Assembly (NCBI GenBank): GCA_965208385.1 | Contig: CBDBOO010000044.1 | Span: 1-64,000, forward strand | Length of the DNA: 64,000 nucleotides | Reading direction: 5' to 3' | Origin: Endozoicomonas sp965208385 | GTDB lineage: Bacteria; Pseudomonadota; Gammaproteobacteria; Pseudomonadales; Endozoicomonadaceae | Shown: positions 26,164-34,881 of the stretch, one piece after another | Layout: each line of letters starts with the position of its first letter | Position numbering within the stretch: position 1 is the first letter of the stretch | Translations under genes and position numbers: made by a program | Notes under the pieces: generated by a model | What the model was told of the DNA's origin: nothing | Seen by the model: only the letters and a program-made list of their open reading frames with translations | Databases searched by the model: none

Positions 26164-27439
26164 CAGGGCAATAGTTTCAGGAGCACGATAGTTTAGAATT
26201 TTTCTAATATTAGCTCTGTTCGATAATTATCATCCATTCCTGCCAGCTTTAACCGTCGAGCCATGCTTTTTGTCTCATAGCGACAACTGAGTTTGTGTAC
26301 ATTGAAACAACACCTCCTAATGGTTGCCACATTCTTTGTTGCTGTACGTTCATGAATTTTACTGGCGTCTTCGCCGAAGCTGACATCTAAAGTACGATGC
26401 TGGCCATTCTCAATGCTCCAGTGGTGCCTCACCGATGACAGCATGCTTTGAGCTGACAGCACTCTGCTGCTTATATAAAAGTGGATCTCTGTCGTTTGCT
26501 TGGTGCCTATTAGTCTATCCCTCTGGATCGCGGCACACTGTTTCAGCCCTGACCACAAATCTTCAGGATCAATTCTGTGATAAATATCGTTGAATACCCA
26601 GCAACGCCTATGCTCATAGCGACCCCTGTTTTTTTTCCATGGTTTCTGCAAAACATAAACTCTTATCGGAGTCCACAGGCGTATTTTCGATGTGCTCAGT
26701 AAATACTGACTCTATATTGGCGTGCAACGAAGGCTGATTATTTTTAACGCACAACAAATAGTCAGCTTTTTTATCAATGATCTTCTGGCAAATGTCTCGC
26801 TGGCACCCCATAGCATCACTGGTAATCAAAGCACCTTCGAGTACAAGCATATCCAGTACTTTAGGAATGGCTTTAATTTCATTGGATTTTTTATCAATAG
26901 GAGTAAAACCCAATATCAGCTTCTGCTCGGAACTGTAAGCACTGACGATTTGGATCATTTTTTTTCCCTTTGCAGGACGTGAACCACGAAGCGCTTTACC
27001 ATCAATAGCGATGACATTATCGTTTTTTTCGGGAAAAGGCCCCATTCGACGGGTATTAATATCTGAGATCAGGTCGCTCATCCAATCAACGAATAGCTGC
27101 ATGAAAGCTTTTGAGTCAATGAGTGAGCAGACTTTTTGTAAGGTGTAATGTGTAGGGAACCCAAATCTATAAGGGAAATAGCGTCGAAACCAGTCAGCGT
27201 TATGCTTCGCGAATACTTCCATGTCTTCCCATTCCGAGTAATCACTTAGAACGCTTACATAGACAATAAATAGAACTTCAGGAAGTGTATAAACCACATG
27301 ATCTTTATCACGAGGATCTATCAGCGTGTGTAACCTGTCGAATAGAGTGATGTATTCAGCCATGATAATATTACCTCTGCAATGCAAAGGTATGGCACAA
27401 AAATACTGATACGTCAGTCTATTTGAAGCTTACGCCCTG
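26164..27439 (-). mobile_element. ISAs1-family insertion sequence
   Basis: The ends begin CAGGGC on both sides and stay partly complementary inward (CAGGGCAATAGTTTCA against CAGGGCGTAAGCTTCA). A 10-bp target duplication GGTAAGGACG flanks the 1276-bp element at 26154-26163 and 27440-27449. It carries one transposase gene with a frameshift. Confidence 0.92.
26193..27387 (-). pseudogene. ISAs1-family transposase, frameshifted at an A8 run
   Basis: The N-terminal part (from 27387, with a better start at an ATG near 27363: MAEYITLFDRLH) holds the DDE_Tnp_1-associated N-terminal domain and the first catalytic acidic residues (NVIAIDGKALRGSR, ALITSDAMGCQRDI). The C-terminal part, in another frame from about 26640 down to 26193, holds the rest (SSVRHHWSIENGQHRTLDVSFGEDASKIH, with the Glu). 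The break is at a run of eight A (minus strand) after ATGG. Seven A would give METMEKNRGRYEHRR and an uninterrupted protein of about 370 residues. It is either a one-base insertion or, less likely, a slippage site. Confidence 0.9.
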
Positions 27440-27456
27440 GGTAAGGACGGAAGTCA

Positions 27457-27620
27457 CAGGGCGATCTCATTTGACAAACACCAATCCTGTTGCATATTCA
27501 AAAAGCTAGCTTTAAAAACTGAATTTTTGAGAAGTACAGGAAATTAGGCTTATTTTGGTACTTTTGTGTGCTGAATAATTAGCCAAACAGAGAAAGTTAG
27601 TGCCAAATGAGATCGCCCTG
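27457..27620. mobile_element. Miniature inverted-repeat element B, copy 3 (next to the ISAs1 element)
   Basis: This 164-bp element has ends CAGGGCGATCTCATTTG and a 10-bp duplication ACGGAAGTCA at 27447-27456 and 27621-27630. The duplication overlaps the last three bases of the ISAs1 target duplication, so the two insertions hit almost the same spot in tetR. Confidence 0.95.
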
Positions 27621-28188
27621 ACGGAAGTCAGTATTCCCATAGAGAGATTGAAATTATTAATACGTTGCGAGTTGGAATCCATCAGTGGTGATGCAGGACA
27701 TGCCTTCACTGTACTGATATACGACTGGCGATCCCTGAGTAATGACAGTCAGAAATCACTGCTTCATCGCAGAGAAAAGTATGAAGCCATCTGGCAGGAA
27801 GAACTGAAAAATGCCTCAGATATTTTAACAAATGATATCGATCTGTTTGTCCTGCGTCGTTTTCTTCAGGGAGCCATGTATTGGACAACACACTGGCATA
27901 AACAATCCGGTTCTGTGACACTGGACGATCTGTCTGAAATGGCTTTGAAAATGATACTGAAGTGAAAAATTGCTGATTAAAAGACCGAATGCTGCGACTT
28001 TAGGCATTGAGTCAGTATCATGCATGTTAGTAAACTAATCCAATAAGAAACGACTACAATCATAAACCTGTTCATGTTATAACCGAACTTGTTGAGTATA
28101 AAGACATAATTCTATAAATAGTTACTCGAACTGTTTTTGTTCAACTAGGATATGAAGGCAGAAGCTTCTGTTCATAGTGGGTAATGAA

Positions 28189-29361
28189 ATGTCTTTCTCC
28201 ACGCCATTTGTACCTTCTGCATTTATTCGCTGTCTTTCTGTGCTGGCTGTGCTTGTTGGTCTGCTGATGGTTTCCTGGGTTCAGGGGGTTGAGACAATAT
28301 CCCCATCTTCATCACTTCAGACAATGGAAACCGCATCACCTACTCCATTGATTAACGATGGGGGAATAGCAACCTTATCTCCATTGAACCTTCCGAGAGC
28401 CCTTGCAGTGTGTGGGTTTTCGGTAGAGAACACTCTTTATATCCGGTCTGAAGATAACCTGCAGAAAATGATTGATACCTATCAGGCCAGCAAGAAATAC
28501 TTGATTGTGGAAAGCAGGGATATGACTGGGCAACTCCAGATCAATCCCAACCCACCAGAAGGAACAATGGCCGGTTCGGACATAATCGAAATTTGTGCCG
28601 CAAATAACGATCGAATGATTACTGGCAATAAACCAGGAGCTGTTCGGATACGCTTTTCAAATCCTGTAGCGCCTTCAGGTAGTGATTCTGAAGCACCTTT
28701 TTTGTTGGTGACAGATGCTCAAGACAAGGATCGTCGTTATCCAGTGATACTAAGAAACCTGATCATGGAAGAATACTCTGATAATGCTTTTTTGCTTTGT
28801 AGTGGATTTGATGTTGATCTGAGAGTGGAGAACTCTCTGTTAATCAGTCAGCTCTTCAGTCAGAAGGTTGTTCAGGGTTTTGATTCCAGAATTGAGCTTG
28901 AGCGATCAACAATAACCGGGGATTATGATATTGGTATTCGCATCAGAGGCGGACAATTGACTCTCCTCAGCACGGATTTTACTCATTCTCGTCCATGTCT
29001 GACATCCAGGGTCGCAGTACAGCTGAGGCAAAGTGCTAAACCCGGATTTGAATCTGAAGATGTGCGGGCCAATATTGGTGGTAGTGAATTTCTGTCGCAG
29101 CAGCGTGCAGTTGAAGTAATAGGTGGAAGAAATTACCTCGCTATACTCAGTTCCAAAGGACTGGAAAGTAACACATGGTATGTCAACCAGCTGGCGCATG
29201 ACCTGACCGAAGAGGAAAGAGTCTCTGGAATTTATACCGGAAACTTGAGCTGGGAAACCTCTGTAAATAATCGGTTACAGCAAAATGCTTCGACAACGGC
29301 AATGTCCGTCAACTATGTCAGTTTGTTGATTTTCGCTGTTAGTGCTCTTGCCAGTCTTTAA
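28189..29361 (+). CDS. Exported protein of unknown function with a C-terminal hydrophobic tail
   Basis: The frame begins at a GTG (28177), but the ATG at 28189 places a signal peptide at the N-terminus (CLSVLAVLVGLLMVSWVQG). The middle is Asx-, Ser- and Leu-rich with short regular beta-like segments (RIELERSTITGDYDIGIRIRGGQLTLLSTDF) suggestive of a right-handed beta-helix, though no family is identified. A hydrophobic C-terminal segment, VNYVSLLIFAVSALASL, ends the protein almost at the last residue. That could be a tail anchor or a sorting signal. A ten-codon ORF with its own ribosome site (28152-28184) lies just upstream. Confidence 0.6.
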   Translation: MSFSTPFVPSAFIRCLSVLAVLVGLLMVSWVQGVETISPSSSLQTMETASPTPLINDGGIATLSPLNLPRALAVCGFSVENTLYIRSEDNLQKMIDTYQASKKYLIVESRDMTGQLQINPNPPEGTMAGSDIIEICAANNDRMITGNKPGAVRIRFSNPVAPSGSDSEAPFLLVTDAQDKDRRYPVILRNLIMEEYSDNAFLLCSGFDVDLRVENSLLISQLFSQKVVQGFDSRIELERSTITGDYDIGIRIRGGQLTLLSTDFTHSRPCLTSRVAVQLRQSAKPGFESEDVRANIGGSEFLSQQRAVEVIGGRNYLAILSSKGLESNTWYVNQLAHDLTEEERVSGIYTGNLSWETSVNNRLQQNASTTAMSVNYVSLLIFAVSALASL

Positions 29362-29821
29362 GCAACGACTTGCCCCAGTTTGTGTATTGCTGATTTATTC
29401 TCCTGAACCATTGTCAGAGCCCCGTCACCTCTGGGCAGGCTCAAGTGATTCAGCAAATCCAGCTCATCAGACTCTTTTCAATATCCAATCGAGTGATGAT
29501 TTATAGAAAGCAGAAGCTTGCACCAAAGGGTAGAGTTCCAGGGCTTACGCATGTGATACGAAGTCATAATACTGATACGAAAAAGCTGAAATTATTTGAT
29601 GGATAAATGGATGGATAATTACGCTGAGTTGAAGTTAATGAATAATAATTCAGAAATAATCTTTTCGCATGATATCGACTAAGCTATCTGGCTTCGATTA
29701 CTAATATATTCCCATTCCCCTGATTTAGAATGATATTGCTTTTGCTAATAGGGGATAGTGTCTGGAAATCGAATTTACATACAGGTGTTTTACATTTAAT
29801 TGTTTAAAATAATGGTTTTAT
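29362..29821. other. Non-coding stretch with no recognised feature
   Basis: This 460-bp AT-rich interval lies between the exported protein gene and the IS1634 element. I see no conserved gene, hairpin terminator or repeat in it beyond short homopolymer runs. Confidence 0.5.
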
Positions 29822-31777
29822 CCGACATTCACCACCTAACCTGACATTTTCCTGATTTCTGCTATTTATCAAAAAAGCAAATATCAGGAAACAGCCTTAT
29901 GCCTCCTATTCAATATCGCACTCAGATTCAGAACATGGATCACCTCGGCCTGGTGGCAGGTATGTGCAAAGAGCTGGGCATAGCCGATCACATCGACAGA
30001 CGTGCACCCAAGGTAGCGGATGAATGGAATGTCTCCCACGGTGAAGCCATTGTCGGCATGATCCTCAATGGCCTCGGCTTTACGGGGCAATCTCTCCATA
30101 TGTTCCCCCAGTTCTTTGCCAATAAACCTCTCAACAAACTGATCAGGGAAGGGATTAAACCAGAGCATTTAAACGACAAGATTCTGGGAAGAGCACTGGA
30201 TGAACTCTTTGATCTGGATGTCAGTAAAGTCTATTTTGAGCTGGCTATCAAGGTTGCAACTCATCTCAAATTGCCTTGCGACGCGCTGAATCTTGATGGC
30301 ACCGGCTTCCACGTCGATGGTCGTTATAATAGCGATAGCGATCTGAGCGATGAAGACCTCAACTGCATCAGGCTTTGCAAAGGTTACAGCCGGGATCACC
30401 GCCCGGATTTGAACCAGGCCATATTGCTTCTGTTGACTGAAAACCGGGCAGGCATCCCGTTGTTTATGAAAGCAACCAGTGGCAATGTGACTGATAAGAC
30501 CAGTTTCAAACAGGTGGTTTCCAAGCACTTGAAGAGTTTCAAAGCCGCACTGGAAGCCCGCTATTTTATTGGCGGTGCAGCATTGTATGTGGCAGGGACA
30601 ATCCAGGAACTTGACCAGCAGGATCAGCTGTTTATTTCCAGAGTTCCTCTCAATATTGGTGCCGCCAAAGAGCTGGTAAGGAGTGCGCCTTCACGAACCA
30701 TGAAAGCAGTGGAGGGGTTTGACCATTACGAAGCTACAGAAGTGTCGTCTAATTATGCGAACGTAGAGCAACGCTGGGTTTTGTTTCGCAACCAGCAACG
30801 CCAGGAAACCGAACAGAAGACGCTGACAAGGCGTATGCAGAAAAAGTCTCTGAAAGAGTGCGAGAGACTGGAAAAGTTGAGCAAAAAAGCGTTCCAGTGC
30901 GAAGGGGAGGCCATGGAAGCCTTTAGGCAATGGCAGAAGCAGTCTGAACTTTGTCAGGCTGAGGCTCAGGTTATCGCCAAGCCCTGCTACAAGAGCAAAG
31001 GACGACCTGTTAATGGAGCGGAACCCGACCACCTGGAATATTACGTAACAAGTTGTTGCTCGATCGCTGTGCAAACCCGGCAGGATGCCGAAGCATCACT
31101 GGGTTGTTTTGTGCTGGCTACCAACGACATTAATACTACTCGACTGGACAGCGCTGAACTACTGAGGACGTACAAATCACAGCAACAGGTTGAACGAGGC
31201 TTTCGCTTTCTAAAAAGTCCGGACTTTCTGGTGTCTTCCCTCTATCTGAAGAAACCGGAACGCATTGAGGCATTGTTAATGGTGATGACACTTTGCCTGA
31301 TGGTCTATGCTGCTATCCAACATCGAATCCGTTATGAGTTGAAGAAGCAGAGCCGAACGTTCCCGGACATGAAGAAAAAGCCAGCCCAGAACCCAACGGG
31401 CAGATGGATTTTCTGCTGCTTTGATGGCATTTATGTGCAGACGATCAACGGAACGGAGAAGCACGTGATTGGCATCTCGGAGAATCAGGCGACAATTATC
31501 TTTATATTAGGGTCAACGTACCAATCAATTTATTCCTGACTCAAGAGGGAGTGTGAGAGCAGCAAGATCAATGCACGGAGGCTTGTCCCTGTCATCTCCG
31601 GCTGCTGAAGGTGAGGTTTTTTCTTGTTTGTGTTTTTCATGAATGGATATCCATGAAAGGTTGATTGGGTACTCGTTATCAGGAGAAGTACGTTTATGCT
31701 TACAATAAGGTGGTCAAATTTCAAAACCCTTGCGCTGCAGGGGTAGGGGAAATATCAAAGTAGGTGGTGAATGACGG
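29822..31777 (+). mobile_element. IS1634-family insertion sequence
   Basis: Inverted ends (CCGACATTCACCACCTA on the left, CCGTCATTCACCACCTA read inward on the right) enclose 1956 bp. The 6-bp sequence TTTTAT flanks it at 29816-29821 and 31778-31783, within the 5-6 bp range known for this family. It sits between genes and interrupts none that I can recognise. Confidence 0.9.
29899..31539 (+). CDS. IS1634-family transposase
   Basis: The 546-residue protein is an intact DDE transposase of the IS4-related IS1634 group. The N-terminal DUF4277-like block (HLGLVAGMCKELGIADHIDRR) and first Asp (LNLDGTGFHVDGRYN) are followed by the RDHRPDLNQAILLLL and SGNVTDKTSF motifs. The second Asp should lie in the ALEARYFIGGAALY region, where it seems replaced or shifted. 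The C-terminal YREK-like block is YKSQQQVERGFRFLKSPDFLVSSLYL with the Glu. A long Lys/Glu-rich helix (about 300-370) precedes the C-terminal part. The frame is uninterrupted. Confidence 0.94.
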   Translation: MPPIQYRTQIQNMDHLGLVAGMCKELGIADHIDRRAPKVADEWNVSHGEAIVGMILNGLGFTGQSLHMFPQFFANKPLNKLIREGIKPEHLNDKILGRALDELFDLDVSKVYFELAIKVATHLKLPCDALNLDGTGFHVDGRYNSDSDLSDEDLNCIRLCKGYSRDHRPDLNQAILLLLTENRAGIPLFMKATSGNVTDKTSFKQVVSKHLKSFKAALEARYFIGGAALYVAGTIQELDQQDQLFISRVPLNIGAAKELVRSAPSRTMKAVEGFDHYEATEVSSNYANVEQRWVLFRNQQRQETEQKTLTRRMQKKSLKECERLEKLSKKAFQCEGEAMEAFRQWQKQSELCQAEAQVIAKPCYKSKGRPVNGAEPDHLEYYVTSCCSIAVQTRQDAEASLGCFVLATNDINTTRLDSAELLRTYKSQQQVERGFRFLKSPDFLVSSLYLKKPERIEALLMVMTLCLMVYAAIQHRIRYELKKQSRTFPDMKKKPAQNPTGRWIFCCFDGIYVQTINGTEKHVIGISENQATIIFILGSTYQSIYS

Positions 31778-31899
31778 TTTTATAAAAATATATTCTCTTT
31801 TAATTAAAATAAAATTAGTGGCCTTTGATCCAGATGGGCAGTGCCTGATCTATATGATGGCGTGAAAATCACCCACTTAAGAAAGGGAAGAGTCAAAAA

Positions 31900-34014
31900 T
31901 TGAAGTGCTTCTATAATCAAGAAATTGATTACCCAGAGAGTTTAATAAAAACAGACCAGTGGACTTGGATTATGTTGTGCCAGTGTCGGATAGTGTTGTT
32001 GCCATTGATAACCGTGTTAAGTTCTTCAGAATTAACGGGCGCTGAGCGTCCTTATCACCTGGATATCGATGTCAGGGAACGTGCTGAAGTCAGTCTTGAA
32101 TCAATAATCAGATCCGCTGATATGAAGTCACCGGTCACAGATACCGGTGAGTGGCTTAAACAGGTTAATGGTGTTACGGCCAGCCGAAAAGGAGGAAAGG
32201 GTTTTGAGCCAATAATTCGGGGGCAACAAAATAGTCAGCTCAGTATCATCGTTGGAGATGCGGTTATAAGCAGTGCTTGTCCTGGCAGGATGGATCCTGT
32301 CAGCAGTTATATATCCATGGCAGGTTATGACCGTATTCGAGTTGTTCATGGCTACGAAAGTGTATTAAACGGTCCGGGGGGCTCTGGAGGCAGCGTTTTA
32401 TTTGAGCGCAATGAACCTGAATTTAATGGTTCTTCTGTCCTGGGAAGAATCCATGCCGGGTACAAAGATAACATTAACAGTCGAAATCTGTCCGCAGATA
32501 TGACAGCCGGAACAGACAGTGAATATGTTCGTGTATACGGAGAACTGCAGGAAGCCGGAAACTACCGTGATGGCGATGGTAACAAAGTCAGCTCGGCATT
32601 TCAGTCGAGCAGTGGCGGCATACTGCTGGCTGGCGATCTGTCAGAGGCTTTTCGGCTGGAATTGAATCTGGAAGCCATAAGAGATGAGAATGTACATTAT
32701 TCCGGTAATGGTATGGACGCTCCCGAAGCCAGTGCGGATATATGGCGTTTCAAGCTAAAGCGTCGCGTAATGGAAGGATTCATCGACGAGCAGGAATTAA
32801 GTGTTTATTACTCGGCTGTTGATCATTTGATGGATAATTACAGTGTACGATTAAGAAATCCGAATAATGCGTTTGATACAAAAACGCCGTCCACCACTCA
32901 ATCCTGGGGAGGTCGCTGGTTAAATACGATGTTCTTCAATCAAACAGACATCAGTTTCGGAGTAGACTATCGAGTCAGTGAATTTAATGCAAAACGGTAT
33001 CGTGTTGCCCGTCGTGGTCACCCGCAGATATTGCAGTCCCTCCTCTGGCCGGAGGTGGATTTTCATCAATGGGGTTTATTCGCTGAAGTCGATTATCAGC
33101 TGACAGACAGAAATTCTCTTAGAGCAGGCATTCGTTATGATGATCTGACAGCTGGAGCCGGCAATACGACCAATGCTCAGCTCGGCGGGGGGCAACCAGC
33201 AGCCCTGTATCAGACATATTACGGTGATATGTCTCTTGATTATCATGAGCGGAGTGTCAGTGCCGTAGCAGCCTGGCAACATGCCCTCAGTAGCAGTCAA
33301 TGGCTGGAGTTCAGAGCCAGTCGGAGTGTCCGCTCTGCAGACGCTACAGAGCGCTATATTGCATCCAGAGGCTCCTGTTGTCATGGCAGTGATGATTGGG
33401 TGGGTAATCCGTTAATAAAACCAGAGAAACATTATCAGCTGGATACTGGTTTTTATCAGAAGAACAGCAACATTGTTTTTAGCGCAGCGGCGTTTATTGA
33501 TGATATCAGTGATTATATTTTACGCAAAAAGTCGGACTCTGGTGCTTTGTTGTATCAGAATATCCATGCTCGTCTTTACGGAATTGAAATGGAAGCCGGG
33601 GCTCAATGGGGCGCGTTCAGGTCAGGTATTAACATAGCGGTGGTTCGAGGGGATAATCAGACTCATCATTCAAATCTGCCCCAGATTCCCGCCATATCAT
33701 CGACAGTTTCTCTGGATTACGTAGCAGACGTCTGGTCAGTGGGCAGCCGGTGTGAAATATCGGCTGAGCAGGATAATGTGGATATGGACAGCGGTCTGGA
33801 TACCGGAGTGAGCAGCGGATTTTCGGTCTGGCATCTGTATGGGTATTATCAAATCCATAGAACCACCCGATTGACTGCGGGTATTGATAATCTTTTTGAC
33901 CGCACCTACGCATTGCATGTAAACCGTGCCAGTCATGATCCTTTCAGCCCTGAGGCTCTTCGGGTCAATGAACCGGGGCGTCAGTTATGGTTAGGTTTAT
34001 CAGTATCATTTTGA
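31900..34014 (+). CDS. TonB-dependent copper receptor (OprC/NosA type)
   Basis: This outer-membrane beta-barrel takes up copper in Pseudomonas (OprC) and supports nitrous oxide reductase (NosA). The N-terminal plug carries the diagnostic block SACPGRMDPVSSYIS, whose Cys and Met ligate copper, next to IIRGQQNSQLSIIVGDAV. Another family block is VLNGPGGSGGSVLFER. The barrel ends in the usual aromatic terminus (WLGLSVSF). The TTG at 31900 is the longest start. An ATG at 31972 would put the signal peptide (MLCQCRIVLLPLITVLSS) at the very N-terminus and may be the true one. A copper-related scsBCD operon is elsewhere in the window. Confidence 0.93.
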   Translation: MKCFYNQEIDYPESLIKTDQWTWIMLCQCRIVLLPLITVLSSSELTGAERPYHLDIDVRERAEVSLESIIRSADMKSPVTDTGEWLKQVNGVTASRKGGKGFEPIIRGQQNSQLSIIVGDAVISSACPGRMDPVSSYISMAGYDRIRVVHGYESVLNGPGGSGGSVLFERNEPEFNGSSVLGRIHAGYKDNINSRNLSADMTAGTDSEYVRVYGELQEAGNYRDGDGNKVSSAFQSSSGGILLAGDLSEAFRLELNLEAIRDENVHYSGNGMDAPEASADIWRFKLKRRVMEGFIDEQELSVYYSAVDHLMDNYSVRLRNPNNAFDTKTPSTTQSWGGRWLNTMFFNQTDISFGVDYRVSEFNAKRYRVARRGHPQILQSLLWPEVDFHQWGLFAEVDYQLTDRNSLRAGIRYDDLTAGAGNTTNAQLGGGQPAALYQTYYGDMSLDYHERSVSAVAAWQHALSSSQWLEFRASRSVRSADATERYIASRGSCCHGSDDWVGNPLIKPEKHYQLDTGFYQKNSNIVFSAAAFIDDISDYILRKKSDSGALLYQNIHARLYGIEMEAGAQWGAFRSGINIAVVRGDNQTHHSNLPQIPAISSTVSLDYVADVWSVGSRCEISAEQDNVDMDSGLDTGVSSGFSVWHLYGYYQIHRTTRLTAGIDNLFDRTYALHVNRASHDPFSPEALRVNEPGRQLWLGLSVSF

Positions 34015-34099
34015 TGAATAGTTGATCAAAACTCCAAAGGCTGGTATCAAATTAGAGTCACACAACTATTGAGACAAGGATTGAGACAAGGAAACCTCA

Positions 34100-34755
34100 A
34101 TGAACAAGCTCCTGTTATTACTGGCAGCGGCGTTGATGTTTGTTGTAACTCCATTGCAGGCTCTTATAACCACTGATGCCGGAGTTGGTGTCAGTACCCT
34201 CGGAGTTCAGCTGGGATTTGGTAACAGAATTTCAGATGACTATGCCGCCCGTTTGCAGTTGAATGGATTTAAAACCAATTTTGATTTCAAGGAAAGTGGT
34301 GTCGATTACAAGGGGGATCTAACGCTTCTCAGTGCGGGTGCCATGTTTGACTGGCATCCCATGGGAAATGATTTTCGATTAACCTTGGGTACATTCTATA
34401 ACGGCAATAAAATGACTGCAGATGCCCAGGCAGTGGATGGTTCAATCAGATTAATGATACCCACTATAATGTTTCGGATATTGGCAGCCTTGAAGTAGAA
34501 ATGAAGCCCAATGCCTTTAGCCCGTTTGTGGGGGTAGGGTTTGGAGGCGAGTTTGGGCGTAGTCGTTGGGTTTACAGCCTTGATTTTGGCGTATTATTTC
34601 AGGGTGCACCGCAGATAAAGATGTCAACTGCGTCTGGTGCAAATACACCGGGGCTGGAAGAGAATATTGCCGTAGAACAAATGAGGGTGGAAGACGAGCT
34701 GAGTGGGTTTCGCTGGTATCCGGTGGCGTCCTTTGTCATTCATTACCGGTTCTAG
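34100..34755 (+). pseudogene. YfaZ/OmpW-like outer-membrane protein, frameshifted
   Basis: The first part (34100-34498) has a signal peptide (MNKLLLLLAAALMFVVTPLQA) and beta-strand-rich sequence. In the last dozen codons it drifts into nonsense (RLMIPTIMFRILAALK). The plus-two frame from about 34443 (FNQINDTHYNVSDIGSLEVEMKPNAFSPFVGVGFG) continues the barrel and ends in the outer-membrane signature HYRF. A one- or two-base indel near 34438-34446 therefore broke a barrel of about 215 residues. Function is unknown. A sequencing error cannot be excluded. Confidence 0.82.
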
Positions 34756-34759
34756 AGCT

Positions 34760-34795
34760 GTAAGGGGGGAGCCCCCCCCCTTACATTATTTTAGG
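34760..34795 (+). terminator. Intrinsic terminator after the outer-membrane protein gene
   Basis: GTAAGGGGGG pairs with CCCCCCTTAC around a short loop, giving a very strong GC stem followed by ATTATTTT. It separates the plus-strand copper-receptor region from the convergent acyl-CoA synthetase gene. Confidence 0.75.
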
Positions 34796-34881
34796 TCTTA
34801 TCATTGCTATTGTGCTGGCTTTTCAGTCCTTGAATGCGCTTGAAATGCTTTCCCTGTGCTTCAGTGACTGAAAATCCATTT

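Larger units (their letters stand above)
25924..27965 (+). pseudogene. TetR-family regulator destroyed by two insertions
   Basis: The first 80 codons (25924-26163) encode the TetR DNA-binding domain (ARLFHEKGYDRTTTRDIASE ... GSIFHHFKNKDDIL). The ligand-binding half resumes at 27624-27965 (SIPIERLKLLIRCEL ... LRRFLQGAMYWT). Between them lie a complete ISAs1-type element and, just beyond it, a copy of miniature element B. Removing both, plus one copy of each target duplication, gives one 193-residue frame of normal TetR length. An AGGA ribosome site precedes the ATG. The regulated gene is unknown; the exported protein at 28189 is the nearest downstream candidate. Confidence 0.92.

Noticed and set aside
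26193..27387. Programmed frameshift in the ISAs1 transposase
   Set aside because: The needed shift is plus one at an A8 run, not the usual minus one, and this family is not known to use frameshifting. A mutation or read error is simpler.
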